Source: Allomyces arbusculus
Lineage: Eukaryota; Blastocladiomycota; Blastocladiomycetes; Blastocladiales; Blastocladiaceae
Reading direction: 5' to 3'
Length of the DNA: 64,000 bases
Assembly (NCBI GenBank): GCA_027604705.1
Contig: JADHYV010000061.1
Coordinates: forward strand, 44,381 to 108,380
Part shown: one piece after another, positions 44,973 to 56,827 of the stretch
How positions within the stretch are numbered: position 1 is the first letter of the stretch
Layout of the letters: each line of letters starts with the position of its first letter
Position numbers and translations under genes: made by a program
The notes under the pieces: model-generated
Told to the model about the DNA's origin: nothing
The model's input: the letters and a program-made list of their open reading frames with translations, nothing else
The model's database searches: none

Positions 44973-47948
44973 ATGGTATTTCGATGCGCGACCCGACCCT
45001 TTATCCTGGACGCTACGGCATATGTTCGCTCGAACAGGATGCTGATTCAACCCAATTTGTTCGGCTGTAGGCGGACCGCAAGCGCCCACGGTCACCGAGC
45101 CCGCACGATGACGACCGCATGTCTGTGCCGACGTCGCCCGGCGTGCGGACCTCGCTGCCGCCGAGCAGCCCCGTGCCGTTTGCCGAGGACGACCTGATTG
45201 CGCGCGACATTGATGATCTCGGGGGAGACGAGGACGAGGGCGACGGGATTGACCTGTTTGGGTCGGATATGGAGCGGTACGCGTGCTGCCATTTTACGGG
45301 TCATTATTTGTGTCGATTTCTCACCACGGTCCGAAATTGTGTTCTTCCTTTCCTTCCAGCGATTACCGGGAGCACGACCGTTTGGACCGCTACGACGCCG
45401 TCGACCTGGACGACGAAGAGTACGCCCAAATGGACGCGGGCCAGCGTGCCGAGGTCGAGCGCATGATGCGGCGTCGCGACGCGCTCGAGGGCCGGCTGCC
45501 GATGCCTTTCATGGATGACCTTGGTATGTACGCGACAGCGATTTCCTCCATTCTCGCCCAGCGACCTGCCTTCCCTTTAAAGGTGCTTGCGCTCACCACT
45601 TTCCACTTTTTCTTCGTACAGAGGACGACCAAGAGATGGAAATGCAGCCGCGCCGCCGCCGCCGCGCCTACCGCGAGGACGCTGACATGGACGCAGACCT
45701 GGCTGGCGACGGCGACCTGCTGCTCGAGAGCATCCACGACCTCAAGGGCCAGTCGATTGCAGAGTGGCTGGCCATGGACCGCCCGCGCAGCACGGTGCGC
45801 AAGGAGCTGATGCAATTTTTGCAATCCTACACGGACAAGCACGGCCAATCGATTTACGGCGAGAAGATCAAGATCATGGGCCAGCTGAACCGCGAGTCGC
45901 TCGAAGTCTCGTTTCAGCACCTTGAGGACGCAAATGCGATTCTCGCCTACCTGCTCTCCAACTCGCCCGTCGAGATGCTCGCCATCTTTGACGAGGTCGC
46001 GCGCGACGTGATCAAGTCCACCTACCCCGACTACGAAAAGATTCGCCAAGAGGTGCACGTGCGCATCACCGACCTGCCCGTCACGCTCTCGATTCGTGAC
46101 CTGCGCGAGGTGCACCTCAACTCGCTCGTGCGCATCTCGGGGGTCGTGACACGCCGTACGGGCGTCTTCCCGCAGCTCAAGTACGTCAAGTACGATTGCG
46201 TCAAGTGCGGCACCGTGATTGGCCCGATCCACCAGGACTCGACGACCGAGGTGCGCGTCAAGGCGTGCCCAAACTGCATGTCCAAAGGCCCGTTTGTGCT
46301 CAACTCGGAGCAGACCGTCTACCGCAACTTCCAAAAGCTCACGCTGCAGGAAACGCCTGGCACCGTGCCCGCCGGCCGCTTGCCGCGTCACCGCGAGGTG
46401 ATTCTGCTCTGGGACCTGATTGACGCGGCCCGACCCGGCGAGGAGATTGAGGTGGTCGGCATCTACCGGCACAACTTTGACATGTCGCTCAATACCAAGA
46501 ACGGGTTCCCGGTGTTTTCGACCATCATCGAGGCCAACCACATTAGCAAGCGTGAGGACGAGTTTGCGTCGCTGCGGCTCACTCAGGACGACATTGCGCA
46601 GATCAAAGAGCTGGCCAAGGACCCCAACATTGGCCGCCGGCTCATCAAGTCGATTGCGCCGTCCATCTACGGACACGATGACATCAAGACGGCGATTGCC
46701 CTGGCGCTGTTTGGCGGCGTGCCGAAAAACGTCAACAACAAGCACCGCATCCGCGGCGACATTAATGTGTTGCTCCTGGGCGACCCGGGTACGGCCAAGT
46801 CGCAGTTTCTCAAGTACGTGGAAAAGACGGGCCACCGCGCCGTCTTCACGACGGGCCAGGGCGCGTCTGCCGTCGGTCTCACGGCGTCGGTGCGCAAGGA
46901 CCCCATGTCCAAGGAGTGGACGCTCGAGGGCGGCGCCCTCGTCCTCGCCGACCGCGGGGTGTGCCTGATTGACGAGTTTGACAAGATGAACGACGCGGAC
47001 CGCACCTCGATTCACGAGGCCATGGAGCAACAAAGCATTTCTATTTCCAAGGCCGGCATCGTCACGTCGCTGCACGCGCGGTGCTCGATCATTGCCGCGG
47101 CCAACCCGATTCGCGGACGGTACAACCAGCAAGTCAACTTCTCGCAAAACGTGGACCTGACCGAACCCATCCTGTCGCGCTTTGACGTGCTCTGCGTCGT
47201 CAAGGACCGCTCCGACCCAGAGCTCGATGAGATGCTTGCCGAGTTTGTGATTGGGTCGCACATGCGGTCGCACCCAGCCGCGACCGCCGAGGGTGTAGCG
47301 CACCTGCACGCAACGACCGACGCGACGCTGATCCCGCAGGACTTGTTGAAAAAGTACATCATGTACGCGCGCGACAAGGTCACGCCCAAGCTGCACCAAA
47401 TGGACGAGGACAAGGTGTCGCGGCTGTACGGCGAGTTGCGGCGCGAGTCACTGCAGACCGGGTCGATTCCGATCACCGTGCGGCACTTGGAATCGATGAT
47501 TCGCATGGCCGAGGCGCACGCGCGCATGCACTTGCGCGACCATGTTCGCGCCGACGATATTGACATGGCCATTTCCGTCATGATCAACTCGTTCATTTCT
47601 ACGCAAAAGTACACGGTCATGCGCACGCTGCGCAAGTCGTTTGCCAAGTACATTCGGTACCACCGCGACTCGGACGAACTGCTCCTGTTCTGCCTCAATG
47701 AACTCGTGCGCGAGGCCGTGCGCATGTACCAGCTTGCGCACCGGTCTGGGCTTGCGGCGGCTGGCACGGGCGGTGGGGCGATGCCAGCACAGATCACGGT
47801 CAACATGGAGGAATTTGTTTCTCGCGCGCGCGAACTCAATGTGCATGACGTGTCGCCCTTCCTCGAGTCGTCGCTGTTCCGAGCCAACGGGTTCACCATG
47901 CGTGACGAGGGTGCAAGGGGACCACGTATTGTCAAGTCGTTTAGTTGA
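44973..47948 (+). CDS. MCM2: DNA replication licensing factor MCM2
   Basis: Main exons 45071-45276, 45360-45523, 45622-47948. The sequence is open and MCM2-like (RKRPRSPSPHDDDR) right up to the acceptor at 45071, so a tiny first exon is needed. An ATG at 44973-44975 followed directly by gtattt fits exactly and gives 899 residues. Landmarks: acidic N-terminus, zinc finger CVKCG...ACPNC near residue 317, Walker A GDPGTAKSQ near 511, Walker B CLIDEFDKM, arginine finger LSRFD, and the winged-helix C-terminus. MCM2 is part of the MCM2-7 replicative helicase. A start at the internal Met (45119) would lose 16 conserved-looking residues. Confidence 0.97.
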
Positions 47949-48238
47949 GTAGCCTGTGGGGATGTGGCGCTTGTCTCATTGCTAGTGTCCTACGAGGATT
48001 CGCGTGTTTACTGAAATCGTATGCGTTCTTGCTCCCTCATCTGGTGTGAAAGTCTGGTCGTTGTCGGGCCACTAAGTGAAATTTGGGCACTTCACACCGA
48101 GGCACACCAGTTGCAGATCTTGATTCATCTCTGCCCCCGACTCACAAGCCCAAACCAACCAAGGTAGCTTCTTGATGTTTACATGCTCTCTGATCTCTTT
48201 TCTCTCTGCTCCACTCGTCTTCGCCTCACCCTCGATAT

Positions 48239-51003
48239 TCAAATTCCAAGGCCACGACGTGAGTTGACGCGCATCTCGGCCGGCACCGTCCCATCAGCTT
48301 GCTGTCTGGCCGTCCCACCCGCGGCCTTGGTCAATGCCGAATCGCTCTTCTCCCCCTCAGCACCTTTCTCTCCCTCTCTATCTTCACGCTGGACGCCCAC
48401 AACCCGCTCCACGACCTGGTCCACAAACAACAGGCACTCGCGTGCCGCTGCGCGCGGGCCCAGTGCCGTCGCCGAGATCCCCGACACAACGCGCGCATGG
48501 TTATGGTCGACCCCATTCGCCCACGTCCTCGGCGGCGCCGCGACCAGGTACACGGAAAACGAGTTCTGCCCATTGCCCGGTCGCTCGCCAATCACATGGA
48601 GCACAACCCCGACCTCGACGTCGGCACTGTCGCGTGCGGCGCGTGGGCTAAACAGGTCGCGGCCGACGGCGTACCCAGCACGCACGCGCCCATTACGCAC
48701 CAAGAACAGCGGGAACGGCAAGTCGATCTGGCGCTCGGCGCACTCGGCGTGCAGCGCGTCGACGAGGGCGTCGACGTGGCCCGGTGTATGGATACTGTCC
48801 GCATTCAACCCGTCGCTGATGACGATCGCCGCGCGAACACGGGTGCCTGGCGCGGTCTTGGTTTGCGCACGCACTTGAGCGAGCAAGTCGAGCGACGCGC
48901 GCGTGAGCCGCTCCCCCGTGGCTGGCCGCCGCAAGTACTCGTCGCGCGCGTGCGCCTCGGACGCGAGCTCGACGGCACTTTGCGCGGCCTGGTCGCCGAC
49001 AACCGGCGCGAGCCGCGCGCGCAACGTGTCCGCGTGAATTTCCTGCCGCACGGCGCGCTTGGCGCCGTCGTATATCTCCTGCAGCCGTTGGCGCACGGCT
49101 GGCGGCGCGCGGAACGTGCCATCGTGGCCGTACCCGAGGTCGAGGCCGCGGCGTTGCAGCTTGGCGAGAATTGCGCGTCCTTCGGCGAGAATCTCAGCGT
49201 GCGGGCGTGTATCGCCCTTGTGTTGCCGGAACGCGGCATAGACGGCGGCCGTGTCGCCCGCGCGAGTGGTCATGCTGCCGTCATGGTCCATGACGCCGAG
49301 GTCCTGCACGAAAAATTCGCGCATTTCGTCCGTGCCGTGGACGCCGCGCGCGAGCCGCAGCCGCGGGTGGTCACGAAATCCCGTGGTGATGTAGCTGAGC
49401 ATCGGGTCGTTGCGGCCGGCCACGGCCATATAAAACGCTGGGCCCGCAGCGAGGACCGTGTCTTGGATGAACTCAATGTCGTCGAGCGTGATGTCCATGT
49501 GGTAGGTCGCGCAAATATCGAGGCCAAACGTCAAACTAATGGAAAAGAATGAGGATGATCAGCAAAACCGTACGAGTAATAGGGGAAATAGCTATGCCGC
49601 GCGAGACAAACCCGTGCAACTTGCCCATGCACAGATCCTCGAGACAAGCGCGCAGCAGCTGGTCGCGCGACTTGTGTACCTCCGGCCCAATGAACCCTAC
49701 GACCGAATTGATAATCGTCCAGTTGCGCGACTCGTTGCGCAGCGCGCGGGCGAGACCATGTGCGCGAGCCTCACATGTCACCATATCGATCCCGTCGCTC
49801 GCGCCATTGGTCACGGCACTGCCCTGGCCCGTCTCATAGTAGAGCGCGGACACTGTGGCCGCGGCCGCGCGCAGCGACGCGACCGAGATGCCAAACACAC
49901 GATTGACGGCGGACGTGCCGCCGATCGACTGGAACGCGACACCAATCAGGTCGTGGCCCGGCGTCGACTCGATGAGCTGGGCTGCGGATTGCGCGGCGTA
50001 TGATGCCGAGCGGTCTGTCGTATCAGGTGGCGGTGGTGAAGGGCCGCTTGTGCTCGAGCACGGTGCCGGGCTACGCGACCGGCGCCGCACGTCGTCCCGG
50101 TGCTGCCCGGCATGTACAGCCATTTGCTCGTCGAGGTGGGCCAGGACGCAGTGCTTGGTCTTGTTGCCGAGCTGGAAGGTCTGGATCACGTCGAGCAGCA
50201 CGGCCTCGAGCGTGGCCACGTTGCGCAGGTCGGATGCGACGATGTTGATGCCAAAAATGGCGTCACCGCATCCGTAACTGTGCAGAGACGGCGTCTTGTC
50301 AGCCGGCCGGTCGAAAGTGAGCGAATTGCGCACGGATCCGCCAGAAAGTACCAGACCTGAGCCCTTCGAGCACGCTCATGAGCACCTCCTCAGGGTCGTC
50401 GGTCGCGCTATTGGGCTGGATCCGACTCGCAAACCGACCGCGCGTGCCGAGCGTACTGCCCAGCGTGGGCGGGTTCCAAATCTTGCTCGCAACGCAAATC
50501 AATTCCTCGTTGGACATGAACTTGACAACGCCCGCAATGACCTCGCTGCGCAGACCCGGTAAAATCGCGCGGATCGCGTCTTCACTTGCGTTGACCAGGA
50601 ACTCACGCAGCTCGCCGAGGGTCCACCCGGCGATCCGGGCGGCGACTTGAAGGTCGAGGCCAAACTCTTCGACATAGTCGGTCAGCTCTCGGTCGTCTGA
50701 GAACCGGTCGGGCCGAATGTCGCCGACGCGAAGCAGAGAGAGTTGGAGTCGCGCGGCGTCGCGCTCGGCAGGCGAGTGCGACGCGATTCCGAGCGCGTCG
50801 TCGCCCTCCTTGAACTCGTTGGCGAGCCCAAACAGTCGGCGCAAGTCGGTTGGCGCTTCGTCGAGAACGAGTCGGACCGGGTTAAATGGGTCGGCACCGT
50901 CGCGGATCGGGTAGCGTCGGTCGCGCGTTGGTGTGCCGTGCTGGTTCTTGCTGCCGTCATGCGCTTCGGTGTGCGTTGTCGCGACCGTGTTTGTGCGCGA
51001 CAT
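48239..51003 (-). CDS. eutBC: Fused ethanolamine ammonia-lyase, large (EutB) plus small (EutC) subunits
   Basis: Three exons: 50357-51003, 49612-50277, 48239-49535, giving 869 residues; the introns (79 and 76 bases) are GT-AG and in phase. Residues about 40-500 are EutB: RFASRIQPNSATDD, EGLSYGCGDAIFGINIV, HCVLAHLDEQM, FQSIGGT, YYETGQGSAVTNGASDGIDM, NSVVGFIGPE, CLEDLCMGKLHG and TRAGD. EutC follows: VISDGLNADSI, FLVRNGRVRAGYAVG and HVIGERPGNGQNSFSVYL. Together they form the adenosylcobalamin enzyme that splits ethanolamine into acetaldehyde and ammonia. In bacteria these are separate adjacent genes. About 45 Ser/Pro-rich residues are inserted between HLDEQM and FQSIGGT. About 60 extra residues form a charged tail. 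Bacterial origin is inferred; the introns show it is native nuclear DNA. Confidence 0.94.
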
Positions 51004-51650
51004 GGTGCTGGCGCGCCCGGAATTCGTTGGATGCTGGCAGGCAGGAGGGACGACGGGTCGACAAGACGGTGCGGGAGTAACAGGCGCGCAACGCGGCAGT
51101 CGAGCGGCCGCGAGGCCGGCACGCGGGAGACACTGGAGCGATCGACCGACCTGGCGACACGTCGGCCGGCCCGGGCTGCATCGAAGGGCCGGGGCTGTGG
51201 CGTGGATGACTGCGTCGCGTGTGCACTGCACGCAGGTCGGAGCGAGGTGCGCGTTTCCGAGGGGGGGGGCGTGCAGCTGAAACCGCGAGGTGAGGGCGCG
51301 GCCAGCGAGACGCGAGTGCGTGAGACGCGTCTGCGGCGACGCGAGACACCTTGGGCTGGTGCGGCCGTGGCACAGCGGCTAGTCACGCGAGTCACGCGCC
51401 TGGCTCACCGCAGCCTTTGGAGTCGCGCCGCCGAAGCCACTTGTTGCACCGCCTGCCACGACGTCTGACGGACCCGTCGCCTCTCCGCCATCGACGACGG
51501 CTCTCCTCGGACTCAAAGCTGCAACACCGTTGACCGACCTGAGCGTCTGACCGACACCGCACTGCTCGAACTTGCACTGCACCCGGCCCGTCGCTCGCCA
51601 CCGCTCCGTCTCCGCCGCCCGCCCAGCACTTCATTTCTTCACCCACCACC
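51004..51650. promoter_or_regulatory. Divergent promoter region eutBC / EB1
   Basis: About 650 GC-rich bases between opposite starts. A G-run (gggggggg) lies at about 51261-51268. The eutBC frame is open upstream of its Met without another ATG. No gene is seen. Confidence 0.45.
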
Positions 51651-52745
51651 ATGACCGGCGAGTCGCGTCAGGACCTGCTCAACTGGGTCAACAGCCTGCT
51701 TGGCCTCAACATTGTCAAGATCGAGGAGATGGGCAAGGGCTTCGCGCTGTGCCAAGTATGTCCTAGACACGGCCCCGCCCGCGTAACGACGGTCCTTCAG
51801 AGCCCTCACCGCGGTTTGCATTCCCGTCTTTTCCTAGATTTTCGACTCGATTTTCCTCGACGTGCCGCTCAAGAAGGTCAAGTTTAACGCCAGGCACGAG
51901 GTACGGTTTGATGCTCTCCCTGTTCGCCAAAGCATGTTGCTCAGTGCTGACGTTGGTCCTCTCTTGCGTGCGATAAATAGTTCGAGTACATTCAGAACTT
52001 CAAGGTGCTCCAGTCCGTCTTTGACAAGCACAAGATCCCGAACGACATCCCTGTCGAGCGTCTCGTCAAGCTCAAGTTCCAGGATAACATCGAGTTCCTG
52101 CAGGTACGGCTTGCCGCTGCCCTCGTTTCCCTCCTTGCACCCCGCTTACCGAAATCCTGTTTGCTCTCGTAGTTCGTCAAGAAGTTCTGGGACACTCATT
52201 TCCCCGGCGGCTACTACGACGCCGCTGGCCGTCGTTCGGGTGCCGGTGCGACCGTCGCGACCGGCGCACCCAAGCCGACGCGCTCCCCCGTCTCGTCGGC
52301 CGGTCGTGTGAGCTCGCCGCTCGGCGCGGGCCGCCCGCGGTCGTCGCTTGGGTCCAACAACGGTGCCTCGGCCGCTGCTTTGCAGCAGGCGCAGATGCAG
52401 GTCGCTGAGCTGACGGCGCAGGTCGAGGAGGCGCAGGCGGCGCTCGACGCCATGGGCAAGGAGCGCGACTTTTACTTTGGGTGCGTACAAAAGTGTTTTC
52501 GTTTGGCTTGTGCAATCTTTTTGAGCTCGCGTTCCTTGCCTGGTCAACTGACCTTCCCATTGACCCGCGTTTTTAGCAAGCTGCGTCAGGTGGAGGTGGC
52601 GCTGCAGGCACTCCAGGAGCAGGGCCAAGAGTTTGCTGCCGTCAAGGACATTCTCGGCGTTCTCTACGCGCAGGACGCGGAGCCCGTGCCGATGCACGAC
52701 GACATGGCCTACCATGACGGTGCCGCCATGGAGGAGACGTTCTAA
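51651..52745 (+). CDS. MAL3: Microtubule plus-end binding protein EB1 (MAPRE/Bim1/Mal3)
   Basis: Five exons: 51651-51755, 51838-51900, 51981-52103, 52173-52480, 52577-52745, giving 255 residues. The N-terminal calponin-homology domain is split over exons 1-4: [46 protein letters not shown] and [14 protein letters not shown] Ser/Pro/Ala linker leads to the EB dimerisation coiled coil ([35 protein letters not shown]) and four-helix region (ILGVLYAQD). The last residues are MEETF, an EEY/F-like tail of the type read by CAP-Gly proteins. EB1 tracks growing microtubule ends. All introns are GT-AG. Confidence 0.97.
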
Positions 52746-53183
52746 GGACGCTCCTAGTCGCTCGCTCGTCTTCGTTGCCGTCGCTCTTGTGCCATAGCGT
52801 CGTTTGCTTGTTTTTTTTTTCCCTTGTTCGCATTGTTGGGCAAGTTTTGACCCTGTGTACCATGCCTGCTGTAGGCGCCATGCTTTTCTCGGGCGCTCCG
52901 TCTGTTTCTGTCGCTTGATTGGTTTGTGGAGTCGTTTTACGTTCGTGTTTCGCTCCAGATTGTTGGGAAATAGGTTGGGAATGTAGCTTGCTGCTTGCTT
53001 GCTTGCTTGGCAGTTCTTGATCCGCATTGACAACAACGCGAAACTCGAGGTGAGCGCTCCTGTACTTGCTGGAGGCGAGACCGGAAAACCGCGCGTTGGC
53101 GTTCCTGGAACAAATCCACGAATCACGAATCACGAATCACTACAAATGGCTTCATTGAATCCTCCCGACGCGCTTCCCGTCCC
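52746..53183. other. Convergent 3' intergenic region
   Basis: About 440 bases between the EB1 and MRE11 stops. A T-run lies at about 52811-52820, and gcttgcttgcttgcttg occurs near 52992. No gene is seen. Confidence 0.5.
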
Positions 53184-55843
53184 CTACTTGCGCCCCCGCC
53201 CACGGCCGCGCCCGCGCGACGTGACCCCCGCAAACGACGACGGCAACGACCGCTGCGTTCCCGGCTGCGACGCTGCTGCCGCCGCCGATCCCGCCGGGGG
53301 CGGCGCAGCAAACTGCAGCGTCGACTGCGTCAATCGCAGCGACGCGGCGGCGGCGGCGGCCGTACCCGCTCGCGTCGCACGCGTTGCCGTCGTCCGCGCG
53401 GGCGCAGCCCGTTTCTTGGCCGGCGCGATCTCCTCCAAATCATCGTCGTCATCGTCATCGTCCCCACCATCCACGTCCATCGGCTCGTCCTCATCCGACT
53501 CGTCCGACTCTTCGACGCGCCGCTTGCGCGACGCCGCCGTCGTCTTACGCGTGGTCGCTGCCGAGGCCGTTTTCGCAGCAGCGCGCCCGCGTCCGCGGCC
53601 GCGCGTTGCGGTCGTGGTCTTGATCGTGGCGGCCTTGGCGCGTCCTCGCGGCGCTGGCGCTGGCGCTGGCGGTTCCCCGTCGCTCATGAGCGTGTCGTCG
53701 CCGTCAGCCCCGCCCTCGCCGGTGCCGCGGCGCGTGGCGAGCATGCGCTCGAGCGTGACGTCGGCCGAGTAGGCCTCGTTGCGCATTTGTTTGGCCGCGG
53801 CGATCGTTTGCCGCATCACATCCTCGGACGGCGGCTTGGCGTCGACGAGCGTGCCACGCACTTGGTCGAGCGACCCGTTGACGAATCTTCAGGAGGGTGC
53901 GCCGCGCATCAGTCCGAGTCTTCTCCACCACTTCAACAGCTCGCAGCAGCAACACGTACTCCTTGATCGCCTCGCTATCGTGCTTCTCCACAAACATGCG
54001 CACCGCATCCCCCAGCTCGCGCTCTGGCAAGACCTCCAACTTCTGCCGGTCGAGCAAATCATTCACCAAATCCTCCATGCGCACCTGGTCCAACTTATCT
54101 GGCAACGTGACGCGCAACTCCTCGGTTGTTGCGGCGCGCGGCGCCGCCGCCGCCTTAGCATCTTTCGGCACATGCGCGCGCCGCTTACGGTAAAACAAGA
54201 CGACGTCTTTCGGGTTGGCCACTTTCCCGACAAACTGCTGCCCGAATCGCTGCGGGTTGAACGTCGAGAACCCCGTGTACTCGACTTTCAGTCGCACGAG
54301 CGGGACGGGCGCGTCGGCCGGGCCCAAGTCCGGGTGCTCGGCGATCCACTCGTCGACGGCAGACCGCACCATGTCCTCGATGGTCGTGACGATCAGTTTG
54401 GTGGCGGCTTTCATGTCGCCTTCGCGCAGGTTCTCGACGGCGCCGAGGACCAGGTCGCGGATGACGAATGGGCGCACGGAGGTGAGTCGAATTTTCTCGA
54501 GTTCAAAAGACGTCTGGTGGATGCGAAGGACGGCCACGTGTCTATCGTGTTTGGCTAAACTGTCAGGGATCGAGCAGACGCGCCAGCAGCAAAGGGAACC
54601 GAACAGACGTACTTTTCCACCGCCTCCCCCTCGCTCAAACTCGTCGCGATCGAGCTGCCGGGTTGCGTGACGTAAAACTCCTGCTGCGAATTGAACACCG
54701 GGTCGATACAGCACTCGTGCTCGTGGCCCCACAGGACCAGGTGCACAAACGGGTCGAGAAACGCTTCCGGGATATAGTTGGTCTTGCCGTGCGGCACGCG
54801 GTTCTGGTGAATCGTCAAGAGGTTGAACCACTCGTCGGTGGCCTCAAGTGGACGCAGCATCTTGACCTTCTTGTGCAAGAACGTGCGGTGCAGCCGCTCG
54901 TCGCGCACGTTGCCGAGCCCGTAGAGCGCCAGTTTGGTCGCGCCCTTGCGTAACAGGATCGGGGTCATCGTGATCGCATCGGCCTCGCGCTGCCGGCCAA
55001 AGTAGTTGACGAGGCCCGTCACGGAGAGGAGGTCGAGCGCGGCGAGGTTGCCGTCCTGAGCGGGTGGGGAAGAGACTGGCGGTCAGGGAGAAGAGGATTG
55101 CGTTGACGAAAGCGCGACATGGCCATGCGTACCCCAGATGGGTCGTCGTGGTTGCCGTGAATTGAGAAAATGGGCATGGCCACGTTCAGGTTTGGGTCCT
55201 GGTAGTTGACGGTCGCGAATCTGACCATGTGTCACGCCCAAACGATGCAGCTGTCAATATCAGGTCGTCGTCGTCGTCGTCGTCGTCGTTATCGCCGTCG
55301 AGGAAAATCGCATTGGTGACAATAACGCGTACCGGTTCGGGAAATTGATCGACTGGTCACTGAGAATATCGAGCGCGCACGGCCGGTCGCCAAGACAATA
55401 TGCGCGCAACAGCTCCATGGTACCATGCAGCGTCTTGCGCGACGGCTTGTTGTCGTGGAACAGGTCGCCGCCAAGCAAGATCATGTCGACCTGCAATCTC
55501 GGGTCTATCCCGTCAGCAAACTGAAGACACCACCAGCCCGCATCGACGACGCCGTGCTGGAATCCATCAATTTACATGCATTCTTTTTGTGCGCAATCTT
55601 GAGAATCTCCTCAAACGCGCGAATCGAGTCGTCGCCGCGAATTGGGTCCTTTTCCATGTACCCGAGGTGGTTGTCGGTCGCAATCAGCATCGTGATCGTG
55701 TCTTCGGGCGGCGCGTGCAGGCCGCTCGCGTCAGCTTCGTGCATGCTCTCGTCGACAGCGTCGAGCATGACCGATTCGTCGGCGGCGCCGTCAGCTAATA
55801 GGGATCGGTCGTGGTCATCGTGGTCGTTCGGCTGGCTGGGCAT
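53184..55843 (-). CDS. MRE11: Double-strand break repair nuclease MRE11
   Basis: Six exons: 55580-55843, 55333-55490, 55133-55220, 54613-55055, 53960-54541, 53184-53886, giving 745 residues. Phosphoesterase motifs are [32 protein letters not shown] and GHEHE; the capping domain follows ([20 protein letters not shown]). The C-terminus is acidic (about eight consecutive Asp) and RG-rich ([10 protein letters not shown]), as in other MRE11 proteins. Intron 1 (55491-55579) fits only as GC-AG (AAT then gcatgt...gcag), giving [12 protein letters not shown]. The other introns are GT-AG. MRE11 works with RAD50 and NBS1/Xrs2 in end resection and checkpoint signalling. Confidence 0.96.
55264..55290. repeat. 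(GTC)9 microsatellite in an MRE11 intron
   Basis: Nine tandem gtc units, located inside the second MRE11 intron (55221-55332). Length polymorphism is likely. Confidence 0.9.
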
Positions 55844-56827
55844 GGTGGTTGATTGGTTTGCGGTGCGCGCGTATTGCTGATGACGGGCGGGTCGGTAGGG
55901 ACGCGGGAGACAGGCTGGCGTCAGGTTTGCAGCAGGTGGAGAATCGTTGTTGACGTCTTCGAAAGTGGTGCAGGTTGCGTCAATCCTGGTCGCTCATGCT
56001 CTTGTCTGTGCCTGGCTCGAAATGGCGCAGGTCGATCACTGCAAAATGTGGGACTCATTTCCCGCACAACTTCCGACCTTTCCAATCGAGCGGCGACACA
56101 AACCACGACCGACACAAACCACGACCAGAACGACCAGACGTCGCTACGAATACGATGTATATATATGTCCGAGAGAGAGCCAAAACTGTCCACCGTCCTC
56201 CGGTCCTCGTCTCCGCTCCGCAGACTACAATCACCCCAGTGGAGAACTGCTCCCAAGCACGCGGCCACGGCACCCCACCTCGCGCCCACAAAAATGCACA
56301 TCCTATGCCGACTTGATCCAGGCCTTGACGCGCATCATCTACCTACAAGGTCAGGTGCGGGACGAGAGACGAACGCCAGTCAGCCGTCTAGGTCTTGCGG
56401 CACGCAACGTAGGAAGCCAACGCACCAGATGCCGCACATCAAGAATAACGAGAACGAGAAGAGAGAGAGAGAGGGAGAGAGAGCACGAGCAACAACGACA
56501 ACACGAACGACAGTAGGGAAAATAGGATGCGACACAAACAGAAAGAAACGAAGGAAACAACAGCAGAAGAAGAACTTCATGAAGCAGCAACAACACGAGA
56601 CACACACAGTCCAAGACACCCCCCGCTGCCGTTGTCCGTGTCCCAATGCGCGCGCTCGTCAGCAGTTGCACCAGTGCGTCCCCAGGCCCGAAGCGGTCAA
56701 GGGGTAGGCAGGCAGCCAGGCCGAGAGGAGCAAGTCCACACACAACATCAAACAAGGAAGAGGAGGAAAAGAATCAAGAAATCAATCGCGGCACTTGGTG
56801 CCGCCGACTCGGCGTACTAGATCGGCC
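55844..56827. other. Long intergenic region with purine-rich tract
   Basis: About 980 bases from the MRE11 start to the 3' end of the RRM gene. It holds a GA-repeat at 56451-56483 and long A/C/G-rich, T-poor sequence on the plus strand at about 56420-56620. No conserved frame is present. The MRE11 promoter lies at its left side. Confidence 0.5.
56451..56483. repeat. Imperfect GA-dinucleotide tract
   Basis: gagaacgagaagagagagagagagggagagagag and similar. It is a simple repeat in the 3' flank of the RRM gene. Confidence 0.85.

Noticed and set aside
45390-47399. A 669-codon open frame on the minus strand
   Set aside because: Antisense to the MCM2 core, with no motifs. It is a shadow of strong third-position GC bias.
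48299-49552. A 417-codon open frame on the plus strand
   Set aside because: Antisense to the EutB/EutC exon, no family features.
48239-51003. Bacterial contamination as the source of the EutBC locus
   Set aside because: Two in-phase spliceosomal introns interrupt conserved motifs, and typical eukaryotic genes flank it closely on both sides.
53887-53959. Continuous coding through [23 protein letters not shown] in MRE11
   Set aside because: The stretch is a 73-base GT-AG intron (GA then gtacgt...ctgaag). Removing it gives [15 protein letters not shown] as expected for the family.
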